A stretch of 64,000 bases of DNA from Galbibacter marinus (lineage in GTDB: Bacteria; Bacteroidota; Bacteroidia; Flavobacteriales; Flavobacteriaceae), in contig NZ_AMSG01000002.1 of the NCBI RefSeq assembly GCF_000300875.1, forward strand, positions 273,842 through 337,841, in the 5' to 3' direction. The notes beneath the pieces were generated by a model that saw only the letters and a list, made by a program, of their open reading frames with translations, did not search any database and was not told where the DNA came from. Both the position numbers and the translations under genes were made by a program. Each line of letters starts with the position of its first letter. Positions within the stretch are counted from its first letter, which is position 1. Below, piece after piece: positions 25,890 to 35,262 of this stretch.

Positions 25890-26637
25890 GGGTGTTTATT
25901 ATGGATCTAGTAATTGATTTGTAAATTTCTTTATGTAATGGATCTTTCAATTGATCCAAATGAGATTCAATAGTACTTTTATCTCCACGAATTGCAGGAC
26001 CTGTTTGGGATGCTTTACTCGGCGTGGTTTCTAAAGATTTTGTGGTCTGTTTTATTAAAGGGATAAAGATATCAAAGGGAATTTGAGCTTGTTCACTAAG
26101 GTCTGTTCCGATACTGTATAAGTGGTTGACAAAATTATTGACAAAGACTGCAGTAAGGTGAATACTGCTACGCTGCTTAGAATTTATTAAATAGACTTTA
26201 TCTGTCATGCTTTTTGCCAAAAATTGTAATTTCTCAAGATCTTTCTCATTTGTGGCTTCCAAAAGCAATGGAATTTCGTTCCAATGAATTTGTTTCTCTT
26301 TGCTAAAGCTCTGTAGAGGATAGAATACTCCAGCTCGGTTTTTAGGATCGATCACCTTTAAGTCGGTGTTGCCTGAGGTGTGTACTACCAATTGATCCTT
26401 AAAAGGTAGAGAAGAAGAAATCTCATGAATTGCGGTATCGCTTACAGCTATTATATATACATCCGCTTGTTTTAGGTTTTCAAGCTTATTGGTTACTGGG
26501 ATAATGGAATCAAATTTTTGGATAGCGGATACACTGCGGTTGTACCACTGAATAAGTTCGATCTCCGGAATTTTAGAAAACTGGGCAAAGAGATGGTGTG
26601 CAACATTTCCACCGCCTAAGAGAACAATCTTTAACAT
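25870..26637 (-). CDS. Rossmann-fold oxidoreductase-like protein with DUF2520
   Basis: This 255-residue protein has an N-terminal dinucleotide-binding motif IVLLGGGNVAHHLF and VYIIAVSDTAIHEISSSL, resembling the NADP reductase (F420/ProC-like) fold. The C-terminal helical DUF2520 contains FVNNFVNHLY and GPAIRGDKSTIESHL. Substrate and reaction are unknown. The kdsC and maf neighbours are conserved in Flavobacteria, so a role in cell-envelope or nucleotide housekeeping is possible. Confidence 0.87.
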   Translation of the reverse strand: MLKIVLLGGGNVAHHLFAQFSKIPEIELIQWYNRSVSAIQKFDSIIPVTNKLENLKQADVYIIAVSDTAIHEISSSLPFKDQLVVHTSGNTDLKVIDPKNRAGVFYPLQSFSKEKQIHWNEIPLLLEATNEKDLEKLQFLAKSMTDKVYLINSKQRSSIHLTAVFVNNFVNHLYSIGTDLSEQAQIPFDIFIPLIKQTTKSLETTPSKASQTGPAIRGDKSTIESHLDQLKDPLHKEIYKSITRSIINTHGREKL

Positions 26638-26696
26638 AATGCTAAATTAACTAAAGTTGCTTAGAAATCGACAGAACTCAATGGCAATTTTTTTAA

Positions 26697-27416
26697 TCAA
26701 ATCTCAAAGTTAAACCCTTTATCGGTGAGTTGTTTATAGATTTCTGGATCAAATTTATAGAGTTTAGCTGCCCTGTGAGATACATTTTTTTCTTTTTCCT
26801 TGAGATCTACCAGCAGTTTCATTTTAAGTATTTTCCTTCTAAAGTTGGGTTTGTCAAGCTCTATGTTTAGCACCTCTTGATAGAGCTGCATGATTTGTAA
26901 AAGCGTAAATTTCTCTGGAAGTAGATTAAATCCAATAGGTGCTTGGCGAACTCGATTTCTAAGATGTTTAAGGCTATAGGAAAGGATTTCATTGTGGTCA
27001 TAAATCAAGTCCTTTACCTGATCCATAGTATACCACTTTGCATCCGATGCAGTAAAGCCCGCTTTGACATCATAATCTGCTTTTTTAATTAAGGCATAAT
27101 AGCCAATGGTGATTACACGACCCAGTGGGAAACGTTTAGGGTCACCAAATGCTTTTAGCTGTTCAAGATACAAATCCTCGATTCCAGTAAGTTCTTGTAG
27201 TACTCTGTGTGCTGCATTGTCAATGCTCTCATCTTCTTTAATCCATCCTCCTGGAAGTCCCCATTTCCCCTTACTTATCCCTGAACCGTGCTCTACGAGT
27301 AAAACTTCTAATTTCCCCTGATCAAAGCCAAAAATTACACAGTCAATTGTAATGGCATTCATTACCTTCTCTTCCACAACTTTTCCAGATTCTTCGTCTA
27401 TAAACTTTTTAACCAT
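26697..27416 (-). CDS. NrtR-family transcriptional regulator with degenerate Nudix domain, probable xylose/arabinose sensor
   Basis: I choose the ATG at 27416 (MVKKFIDEESG); a longer frame begins at 27455 with no better signal. The N-terminal half is a Nudix fold (GKWGLPGGWIKEDESIDNAA), but the catalytic helix reads RVLQEL where active enzymes have REUxEE, so hydrolase activity is probably lost and the domain is a ligand sensor. The C-terminal winged helix spans LLPEKFTLLQIMQLYQEVL and FRRKILKMKLL. Related NrtR-family proteins, such as AraR of Bacteroides, control pentose genes. It is divergent from xylE-xylB-xylA and a 37-bp nested palindrome, its likely operator. The ligand is unproven. Confidence 0.87.
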   Translation of the reverse strand: MVKKFIDEESGKVVEEKVMNAITIDCVIFGFDQGKLEVLLVEHGSGISKGKWGLPGGWIKEDESIDNAAHRVLQELTGIEDLYLEQLKAFGDPKRFPLGRVITIGYYALIKKADYDVKAGFTASDAKWYTMDQVKDLIYDHNEILSYSLKHLRNRVRQAPIGFNLLPEKFTLLQIMQLYQEVLNIELDKPNFRRKILKMKLLVDLKEKEKNVSHRAAKLYKFDPEIYKQLTDKGFNFEI

Positions 27417-27552
27417 ACTATCATCGACTGAATATATTAGAGTGCATATATACAAAAAAACTTTATATGTGCGGGGATTTGTGTTAAATATTAGCGTTTA
27501 ACCAGTTTTATTTAATAAATTTTGAATAAAAGAAAATTAATGATTAGTATTG

Positions 27553-27589
27553 TAGTCAAATATACTATAAGTTATAGTTTAACTGACTA
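27553..27589. promoter_or_regulatory. Nested palindrome, probable operator of the xyl/PUL operon
   Basis: A symmetric dyad is centred on G27571. The inner arms are ACTATAA (27564-27570) and TTATAGT (27572-27578); the outer arms are TAGTCA (27553-27558) and TGACTA (27584-27589). Fifteen of eighteen positions pair. It ends 3 bp before the xylE ATG at 27593, so bound protein would block transcription or initiation complexes. The divergent NrtR-family regulator is the obvious candidate. Confidence 0.7.
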
Positions 27590-27592
27590 TTA

Positions 27593-29224
27593 ATGGATAA
27601 TCTAACCAACACAAAATCCAGTAATGTATATCTCATTACTGCCGTAGCCAGCCTAGGAGGCTTATTATTTGGTTACGACACTGCTGTAATTTCTGGAGCA
27701 GTGGGCGCACTACGAAGTTTTTTTATTGATGAATTGAGCACGGATCCTGCTTTGGCACAATCCGCAATTATACAATACAAAGCAATTATAGTACTATCGT
27801 GCTTGACTGTCTTTGGGTTGTTTGGCGCATTCTTCTTTAGATTCTTCAAGCGTACAACTTCAATCATCTTATTGGTACTTACCTTTTTAATAGGTGGTTG
27901 GCTATTATACGCCAATTTCATTTCCGAAGAAACGGTGCTTTCTGAGACATTAACCAACTCTATTTTAGGGTTTATGGTCAGTAGCGCTTTGGTAGGATGT
28001 ATCATTGGAGCTTCTCTTGGTGATAGGGTTGCTAATTCTGTGGGACGAAGAAATGGACTGCTAATTGCAGCGTTTCTATTTTTTATTTCCGCAGCTGGGT
28101 CAGGATATCCAGAACTTTTAAATCCTTTTTCAAGTGGCGATTTATCGACTTTCATTGTCTACAGAATTATTGGTGGAATAGGTGTAGGACTCGCTAGTAT
28201 GTTGGCTCCTCTATATATTGCTGAAATGGCTCCAGCTAATATTCGTGGAAAATTGGTCTCATGCAATCAGTTGGCCATTGTTGGCGGAATGTTAATAGTT
28301 TATTTTGTGAACTATTTTATTGTCAAAGGGCAGTCTGATCAGTGGATCAACACAATCGGATGGCGTTATATGTTTCTCTCGGAATGTATTCCAGCAGTTT
28401 TGTTTTTAATTTCGTTATTTTTTGTTCCAAAAACCCCTCGTTTTCAGGTTCTTAAAGGTAATGACGAAGCAGCAATTGAAACCCTTACCAAATATAATGG
28501 TCCTTCAAAAGCGTCTTTAATTTTGACCGAGATTAAAAGATCCTTCAAAATCAAAAAGGCTCCATGGCTAAGCTATGGATGGGGAATTATTATAATTGGT
28601 TTATTATTATCTGTATTCCAACAATTCGTAGGTATTAATGTGGTGTTATACTATGCTCCTGAAATTTTCAAAGGCATGGGTATGAAAACAGATGCTTCTA
28701 TGCTACAGACGATCATTGTAGGAATCATAAACTTGATCTTCACGGTTATAGCCATATTTACCGTTGATAAATTTGGGCGTAAAAAGTTAATGTTTATAGG
28801 TAGTGTAATTATGGCCGTAAGTATGATTGGTTTAGGAACTGTATTGTACTCTCAGGATACGGGTATGGCAGCCTTACTTCTTATGCTTCTTTACATCGCG
28901 GCCTTTGCAGTATCATGGGGGCCAGTTACATGGGTGCTACTCTCTGAGATTTTTCCTAATAAAATCAAAGGTGCTATGGCGATTGCTGTGGCCGTTCAAT
29001 GGTTGGCGAATTTACTAGTTTCTTGGACATTCCCAATGATGAATAACAACACCTATTTGACAGAAACCTTCCACAATGGATTTGCTTACTGGGTGTATGG
29101 AATAATGGCAGTATTGTCTGGAATATTCATTTTAAAATTCGTTCCTGAAACTAAAGGTAAAACCCTAGAAGAAATGGAGCAAATTTGGGAACCAAAACAG
29201 GATGTCCCAACAGTCAATAATTAA
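27593..29224 (+). CDS. xylE: Sugar:H+ symporter of the MFS sugar-porter family (XylE-like)
   Basis: This 543-residue inner-membrane transporter has sugar-porter motifs: SLGGLLFGYDTAVISG, GDRVANSVGRRNG (RxGRR), GVGLASMLAPLYIAEMAP, QQFVGINVVLYYAP and PETKGKTLEEME. It is about 50 residues longer than E. coli XylE. An extra segment at about residues 45-115, between TM1 and TM2, adds two hydrophobic helices. As first gene of an operon with xylB and xylA it most likely imports xylose, but sugar-porter specificity is hard to read from sequence. Confidence 0.9.
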   Translation: MDNLTNTKSSNVYLITAVASLGGLLFGYDTAVISGAVGALRSFFIDELSTDPALAQSAIIQYKAIIVLSCLTVFGLFGAFFFRFFKRTTSIILLVLTFLIGGWLLYANFISEETVLSETLTNSILGFMVSSALVGCIIGASLGDRVANSVGRRNGLLIAAFLFFISAAGSGYPELLNPFSSGDLSTFIVYRIIGGIGVGLASMLAPLYIAEMAPANIRGKLVSCNQLAIVGGMLIVYFVNYFIVKGQSDQWINTIGWRYMFLSECIPAVLFLISLFFVPKTPRFQVLKGNDEAAIETLTKYNGPSKASLILTEIKRSFKIKKAPWLSYGWGIIIIGLLLSVFQQFVGINVVLYYAPEIFKGMGMKTDASMLQTIIVGIINLIFTVIAIFTVDKFGRKKLMFIGSVIMAVSMIGLGTVLYSQDTGMAALLLMLLYIAAFAVSWGPVTWVLLSEIFPNKIKGAMAIAVAVQWLANLLVSWTFPMMNNNTYLTETFHNGFAYWVYGIMAVLSGIFILKFVPETKGKTLEEMEQIWEPKQDVPTVNN

Positions 29225-29248
29225 AAATTTAAATGAAATAAAAGGCGT

Positions 29249-30730
29249 ATGTATTTCTTAGGAATCGATTTGGGGAGTTCATCTATTAAACTATCCCTCT
29301 TGGATGGTGAATCGAATAAAACGCTACAAGATGTAACTGTTCCAAAACACGAAATGAAAATTCATGCTCCAAAGCATGGGTGGGCCGAACAGGATCCTAA
29401 GCAGTGGTGGGAAAATGTTAAGCAGGGCGTAGCTGAATTAAAAAATAACACTGATGTCGATTTTCAATTGGTAAAAGGTATTGGTATAGCATACCAAATG
29501 CATGGACTAGTTGTGGTTGATAAAAATTTAGAACCACTTCGGCCTTCCATAATTTGGTGTGATAGTCGGGCGGCAGAAATCGGCCAACAACACTATGAGG
29601 CTATAGGTGCTGAGACTTGCCAAGAGCAAATTCTTGGCTCCCCTGGTAATTTTACCGCTTCAAAATTGAAGTGGGTTAAGGAGAATCAACCTGACGTCTA
29701 TGCTAAGATTAAATACTTCATGTTACCAGGTGATTTTATCGCCACAAAACTTACTGGAGTAGCACAAACTTCTACTTCCGGGTTGTCGGAGGCGGCACTA
29801 TGGAATTTTAAAGAAAATCGTCTGGCTACTGAAATATTGGACGCAATGGAAATATCTACTGAACTTGTTCCCGAAGTTGTTCCAAATTTTGCCGAACAAG
29901 CCAAAGTTGATCCTAGCATCGCAGCTGAGTTAGGAATTTCGAATCAAGCGATCGTTAGTTATAGAGCAGGTGATCAGCCCAACAATGCTTGGTCACTTAA
30001 TGTGTCCAACCCAGGGGAAATCGCTACCACCGCTGGAACCTCCGCGGTGATCTACGGTTTAAGTAGTCTGGATGATTACGATAAAAACAACCGTATCAAT
30101 ACATTTTTACATGTCAACAATCAAGAGGATCATAAACGTAATGGCGTAATGGTCTGCATCAATGGTTCTGGGATTTTATACCAATGGATTAGGCAGCTCA
30201 TGTCAGTGGACCGTGATGAGCCTCTTAATTATGAAACTTTGAATGAGTTTGCCAAGAAAAGCGTTCCTGGGAGTAAGGGTCTTCGTTTCTACCCATTTGG
30301 TAATGGTGTAGAACGTATTTTTAATAATAAACCTGCCTTTTCAGGAGTTCAGAATCTGAACTTTAATATCCATCAGACGCCAGAATTTGTTCGAGCGGCC
30401 TGTGAGGGTATCGTTTTTGCAATGCATTACGGATTTGAAATTATGAGGGAAGTTGGTGTTGAAGGTAAAGTTGTTCGTGCAGGAAATTCGAACCTCTTTT
30501 TAAACCCTGCTTTTAGGGAGATATTCATTCATACCACAAATACAAGCTTAGAGCTTTACGACACATCTGGATCCGAAGGAGCGGCTAGAGGAGCAGCCTA
30601 CGGACTTGGGTATTATAAAAGTGTTGAAGAGACCTTTAAGGGATTGGTTTGTATAGAACGATTTGATCCTGACCCAGAATTAGTTCAGAAGTATAAAGAG
30701 ATTTATCAGAACTGGAAAAATAATATATAA
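29249..30730 (+). CDS. xylB: Xylulokinase (FGGY family)
   Basis: This 493-residue protein has the FGGY kinase fold. It has an N-terminal phosphate loop (LGIDLGSSSIKLSLLD), the sugar-binding GIAYQMHGLVVVD with Met-His-Gly typical of xylulokinases, RAGDQPNNAWS with the probable catalytic Asp, and TTAGTSAVIYG for ATP. It converts D-xylulose to xylulose 5-phosphate. It lies 24 bp after xylE and 41 bp before xylA. Confidence 0.95.
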   Translation: MYFLGIDLGSSSIKLSLLDGESNKTLQDVTVPKHEMKIHAPKHGWAEQDPKQWWENVKQGVAELKNNTDVDFQLVKGIGIAYQMHGLVVVDKNLEPLRPSIIWCDSRAAEIGQQHYEAIGAETCQEQILGSPGNFTASKLKWVKENQPDVYAKIKYFMLPGDFIATKLTGVAQTSTSGLSEAALWNFKENRLATEILDAMEISTELVPEVVPNFAEQAKVDPSIAAELGISNQAIVSYRAGDQPNNAWSLNVSNPGEIATTAGTSAVIYGLSSLDDYDKNNRINTFLHVNNQEDHKRNGVMVCINGSGILYQWIRQLMSVDRDEPLNYETLNEFAKKSVPGSKGLRFYPFGNGVERIFNNKPAFSGVQNLNFNIHQTPEFVRAACEGIVFAMHYGFEIMREVGVEGKVVRAGNSNLFLNPAFREIFIHTTNTSLELYDTSGSEGAARGAAYGLGYYKSVEETFKGLVCIERFDPDPELVQKYKEIYQNWKNNI

Positions 30731-30771
30731 AATACTTTAAAACATAATAATAGCATATAAATCCATTAACT

Positions 30772-32085
30772 ATGAGTACAGCCTATTTTAAAAACATTGA
30801 AAAAATAAAATTTGAAGGTAAGGAAAGTAATAACCCTTTAGCCTTTAAGTGGTATGATGAGAATCGCGTTGTCGGTGGTAAAACTTTAAAGGAGCATTTA
30901 AGGTTTGCTACAGCCTATTGGCATACGTTTAATAATAAAGGGGGAGATCCATTTGGAGCGCCTACTGAGGTATTTGCATGGGATCAACACGCAGATCCAA
31001 TTGATCGAGCCAAAGCAAAAATGGATGCAGCTTTTGAATTTATGAGCAAACTAGGAACACCATACTACTGTTTCCATGATGTGGATGTAGTGGATGAGGC
31101 GCCTACCCTTGCTGAATTTGAAAAACGCATTGAAACTTTGGTTGAATATGCTAAAGGAAAACAACAGGATTCAGGGATTAAATTGCTATGGGGAACTTCA
31201 AATTTATTCAGTAATCCAAGATACATGAATGGTGCTGCAACCAATCCAAATTTTGATGTTGTTGCTTATGCGGGTGCCCAGGTTAAAATCGCTATTGATG
31301 CAACTATTGCATTAGGGGGTGAGAATTACGTATTCTGGGGTGGTAGAGAAGGTTATATGAGTCTTCTTAATACCAATATGAAACGTGAATTAGATCATAT
31401 GGCAATGTTCTTGAGCACAGCAAGAGATTATGCACGAAAACAAGGGTTTACAGGTACCTTTTTAATAGAGCCAAAACCAATGGAACCTACTAAACATCAA
31501 TATGATTACGATGCAGCGACCTGTTTAGGTTTTATAAACAAATACGGTCTTGAAAAAGATTTTAAACTCAATCTGGAGGTGAATCACGCTACTTTGGCTG
31601 GTCATACTTTTGAACATGAGTTACAAGTTGCCGTTGACAATGGAATGTTAGGAAGTATAGATGCCAACCGTGGAGATTATCAAAACGGATGGGATACAGA
31701 TCAATTTCCATTGAATTTATATGAAATCACTGAAGCAATGTTAGTGATTTTGCAAGGCGGTGGACTCGGAAGCGGTGGTGTTAATTTTGATGCTAAAGTC
31801 AGAAGAAACTCTACAGACCTGGAAGACAAATTTATAGCACACATTTCAGGAATGGACGCCTTTGCACGGGGGCTTATCTGTGCCGATAACATTTTAAAAC
31901 AAACTAATTTCACAGATTTGAGACAGCAACGTTACAGCAGTTATGATCAAGGTAACGGAGCTCGTTTTGAAAAAGGAGAATTGAGCCTAGAGGAACTAAG
32001 CTCTATCGCCAAAAACAGTGGCGAACCTGATCAAATCAGCGGAAAACAAGAGCTGTATGAACAGCTCATTTTTAACGCTATCTAG
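30772..32085 (+). CDS. xylA: Xylose isomerase
   Basis: This 437-residue protein matches class II xylose isomerases in length. Motifs are [14 protein letters not shown] (catalytic His/Asp), [31 protein letters not shown] (metal-binding Glu), [17 protein letters not shown], and SIDANRGD followed by GWDTDQFP. It interconverts D-xylose and D-xylulose. Encoded between xylB and a susC/susD pair, it ties xylose metabolism to glycan import in one transcript. Confidence 0.97.
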   Translation: MSTAYFKNIEKIKFEGKESNNPLAFKWYDENRVVGGKTLKEHLRFATAYWHTFNNKGGDPFGAPTEVFAWDQHADPIDRAKAKMDAAFEFMSKLGTPYYCFHDVDVVDEAPTLAEFEKRIETLVEYAKGKQQDSGIKLLWGTSNLFSNPRYMNGAATNPNFDVVAYAGAQVKIAIDATIALGGENYVFWGGREGYMSLLNTNMKRELDHMAMFLSTARDYARKQGFTGTFLIEPKPMEPTKHQYDYDAATCLGFINKYGLEKDFKLNLEVNHATLAGHTFEHELQVAVDNGMLGSIDANRGDYQNGWDTDQFPLNLYEITEAMLVILQGGGLGSGGVNFDAKVRRNSTDLEDKFIAHISGMDAFARGLICADNILKQTNFTDLRQQRYSSYDQGNGARFEKGELSLEELSSIAKNSGEPDQISGKQELYEQLIFNAI

Positions 32086-32126
32086 ATCAAGCTAATTTAT
32101 TATTCAAACTAACATTTAATTTTTTT

Positions 32127-35100
32127 ATGAAAAAGCATTCAAAAAGGCTTTTGGAAAGCAATTTCCTTAGGCTAGCATTTTTGTGTGTCTTGCTCTTACA
32201 AGCTAATTTTTTACAAGCACAAGACAAAACAGTAACTGGAACTGTTACCGCTGAAGAAGACGGCATGCCCATTCCTGGTGTAAATGTCGTGATTGTAGGA
32301 ACCACAATCGGTACCTCAACTGACTTTGACGGTAATTACATTATTCAGGTTCCCGAAGGGGGCTCGCTACAATTTAGTTATATTGGATTTATCAACCAAA
32401 AGCTGGATGTAGCGGGTTTAACCACCCTGAATGTAGCACTAAAAACTGATACCCAACAATTGGATGAAGTTGTGGTTGTTGGTTACGGAACCCAAAAGAA
32501 GGAACTCGTCACTGGAGCTAACCTCCAAGTAAGTGGTGAGGATCTTCAAAGACAAAGCACTACTAGTGCATTACAAGCCTTACAAGGACAAACTCCTGGT
32601 GTACAAATTACATCGACATCAGGACAACCTGGTGAGGGTTTAAATGTTGTGATACGTGGATTAGGGTCAACAGGAAATAATTCACCATTATATGTGGTGG
32701 ATGGAGTACTTACTACTGATATCTCTTATCTCAACAATGCTGATATTGAAAATATCTCAATTCTAAAAGATGCTGCTTCGGCTGCAATTTACGGTTCTCA
32801 AGCCGCCAATGGGGTGGTTCTTGTGACCACTAGGAAAGGTCGAAAGGGACATGCACAAATAACTTTCGATCACTACTACGGTATCCAAGAAGTTGCCCGA
32901 ACAATGGACATGACCAATGCAAAAGAATATGCGACTCTTATCAATGAGAGTGTCATGAATTCTGGAGCTTCCCCTGTATTTAGTAATGCAGATATTGCTC
33001 AAATGGGAGAAGGGGTCAATTGGATGGATGAAATGTTCTCTACGGCTAAAACAGAGAACTATACCCTTGGCCTTAGCGGTGGTAGCGAAGCTTCTACATA
33101 TTCATCTTCACTTTCATATACCAATCAAGAAGGTATAGTAGGAGGTGCAGATTTATCGAACTACGAACGTTATAACTTTAGGTTTAATTCAGAACATAAG
33201 TTTTACAATGATAGAGTTACTTTTGGAGAAAACCTGAGTTTTGCTATTATTAAAAACAATGGTATCGGTGTTGGCAATCAGTATAATAATGCTTTAAGAG
33301 GTGCATTCCAAGCCAATCCGCTTATTCCTATGTATGACGAAAATGGAAATTACTACAACTCTAATGGAGATTCTGAACCATGGTTATCAGGAATGTCAAA
33401 CCCATATGCTTCTATGGTTTACGGAAACCAGAATGCTTATGAGACTAAAAAATTACTAGGAAATGTATATATGGAATTTGAGCTTTTAGAGAATTTAAAA
33501 TTCCGTACTAGCTTAGGTTTAGATTACTTTTCTTCACAGGGCCATACTTTTAGTCCTATTTATGAATTGTCTTCATATGATTTTAATAAATTTACCACGG
33601 CAACTCAAAATATGAGTGAGGGTAAAACATTGATTTGGGATAACTTACTAACCTATACCTTCGATATTAATGACAACCACCACTTTGAAACCATGGTGGG
33701 ATCTTCTTCATTTAACTATGAAGGGGTTTCTATGTATGGAAGCAATGTAAACTTGGTTTTTGATGATTTAGCACATGCATGGTTGAGTAATGCGACCAAT
33801 ACTGAAGGAGCACAGATTACCCTTACTGGAGGACCAGATGCACGGGTTAAACGTATGTCATATTTTGGACGTTTAAACTATAACTTCAAAGAGACTTACC
33901 TCTTGAATGTTACCTTTAGAGCTGATGGTTCATCTAATTTTGCCAGTGGAAATCGTTGGGGCTATTTCCCATCCGTTTCAGCAGGTTGGGTTCTTAGCAA
34001 TGAGAATTTTATGGATTCTAGTAGCAACTGGTTAAGTCACTTTAAACTTCGTGCAAGTTGGGGTCAAGTTGGGAATCAAAATGTTGGGAATTTCCAATAT
34101 TTAGCGCCAATCACCTATCAAAATACAAACTACATCTTTGGTGGAGAAGAAGCTGTGTTAACACCCGGTGCTTACCCGAATCGTCTTCCAAATCTTGGTT
34201 TGACATGGGAGACATCAGAACAACTGGATCTTGGGTTTGATGCGCGGTTGTTTCAAAATAAACTTACTATTAATTTCGATTGGTATGAAAAGACAACCAA
34301 AGACTGGTTGATCAATATACCAGTACCTCCTACCTCTGGAGTGGATAGTAAATGGATCAATGGTGGAGATGTTACCAATACAGGTGTTGAATTAGCGCTT
34401 AACTTTAGAGATCAAATTAGTGATGACTTTAGTTATTCGATCGGAGTAAATGGTGCTTATAATCAAAATGAGGTTGGACAAATTCCAACGGATGATGGTA
34501 TTATCCATGGAGAAACAGGACAACTTTGGGATAACTCTAACGAATTCTATCGAGCGGAAAACGGACATGGTCTGGGATATTTCTGGGGTTATAAGACTGC
34601 TGGTGTATTCCAGGATGTGGAGGAAATTCAAAACTACAGAGGTAGTAATGGAGGTTTAATTCAGCCAGATGCTTTACCTGGTGACCTGAAATATGTAGAC
34701 AGCAATCGCGATGGAGTGATCGACGCCTCCGATAAGGTTGAAATTGGAGATCCTAATCCTGATTTAACTTATGGAATTTCTATCGGAGCAAATTACAAAG
34801 CCTTGGATTTCTCTATTCAAGCAAACGGAGTAGCAGGAAATCAATTGGTACAGTCTTACAGAAATATTACTGGAGCCTACGGAAACTTTCCTTCTGAGTA
34901 TTTGAATCGCTGGCATGGACCAGGGAGTTCCAATACAATCCCTAGGCTAACTGTAGATAATAAAAACTTTTCTACATTTTCTGACCTCTATGTCAAGGAT
35001 GGTGATTTCTTAAGAATTAGTAATCTTACTTTGGGTTATGATATCGCCAAAGGGGTCAATAAGGAAAACTTTTTTGCAAGTCAATTAAGAGTGTACTTCT

Positions 35101-35258
35101 CTGTACTTAATCTGTACACCTTTACTGAATATAATGGAATGGATCCTGAGGTCGGATATGGTATTTCTTCTGATGCCTATAATTTCTCTTCAGGAGTGGA
35201 TGTGGGGTACTATCCTCGCCCTAGAACATACATGATGGGATTAAACATTAAATTCTAA
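32127..35258 (+). CDS. susC: SusC-type TonB-linked outer-membrane glycan transporter
   Basis: This 1043-residue protein has a signal peptide (to FLQAQ), a carboxypeptidase-regulatory-like N-terminal domain (about 35-115), the SusC/RagA motif QLDEVVVVGYGTQKK, a plug domain (VIRGLGSTGNNSPLYVVDGV) and a large barrel with the signature LRASWGQVGNQNVG. It imports oligosaccharides, probably xylose-bearing ones, with the SusD partner encoded 4 bp downstream. There is no TonB-side signalling extension, so it is not an anti-sigma-coupled SusC. Confidence 0.97.
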   Translation: MKKHSKRLLESNFLRLAFLCVLLLQANFLQAQDKTVTGTVTAEEDGMPIPGVNVVIVGTTIGTSTDFDGNYIIQVPEGGSLQFSYIGFINQKLDVAGLTTLNVALKTDTQQLDEVVVVGYGTQKKELVTGANLQVSGEDLQRQSTTSALQALQGQTPGVQITSTSGQPGEGLNVVIRGLGSTGNNSPLYVVDGVLTTDISYLNNADIENISILKDAASAAIYGSQAANGVVLVTTRKGRKGHAQITFDHYYGIQEVARTMDMTNAKEYATLINESVMNSGASPVFSNADIAQMGEGVNWMDEMFSTAKTENYTLGLSGGSEASTYSSSLSYTNQEGIVGGADLSNYERYNFRFNSEHKFYNDRVTFGENLSFAIIKNNGIGVGNQYNNALRGAFQANPLIPMYDENGNYYNSNGDSEPWLSGMSNPYASMVYGNQNAYETKKLLGNVYMEFELLENLKFRTSLGLDYFSSQGHTFSPIYELSSYDFNKFTTATQNMSEGKTLIWDNLLTYTFDINDNHHFETMVGSSSFNYEGVSMYGSNVNLVFDDLAHAWLSNATNTEGAQITLTGGPDARVKRMSYFGRLNYNFKETYLLNVTFRADGSSNFASGNRWGYFPSVSAGWVLSNENFMDSSSNWLSHFKLRASWGQVGNQNVGNFQYLAPITYQNTNYIFGGEEAVLTPGAYPNRLPNLGLTWETSEQLDLGFDARLFQNKLTINFDWYEKTTKDWLINIPVPPTSGVDSKWINGGDVTNTGVELALNFRDQISDDFSYSIGVNGAYNQNEVGQIPTDDGIIHGETGQLWDNSNEFYRAENGHGLGYFWGYKTAGVFQDVEEIQNYRGSNGGLIQPDALPGDLKYVDSNRDGVIDASDKVEIGDPNPDLTYGISIGANYKALDFSIQANGVAGNQLVQSYRNITGAYGNFPSEYLNRWHGPGSSNTIPRLTVDNKNFSTFSDLYVKDGDFLRISNLTLGYDIAKGVNKENFFASQLRVYFSVLNLYTFTEYNGMDPEVGYGISSDAYNFSSGVDVGYYPRPRTYMMGLNIKF

Positions 35259-35262
35259 GAAA

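Noticed and set aside
27673-28155. Antisense open frame of 160 codons within xylE
   Set aside because: It mirrors a hydrophobic transporter region; composition and position mark it as a shadow.
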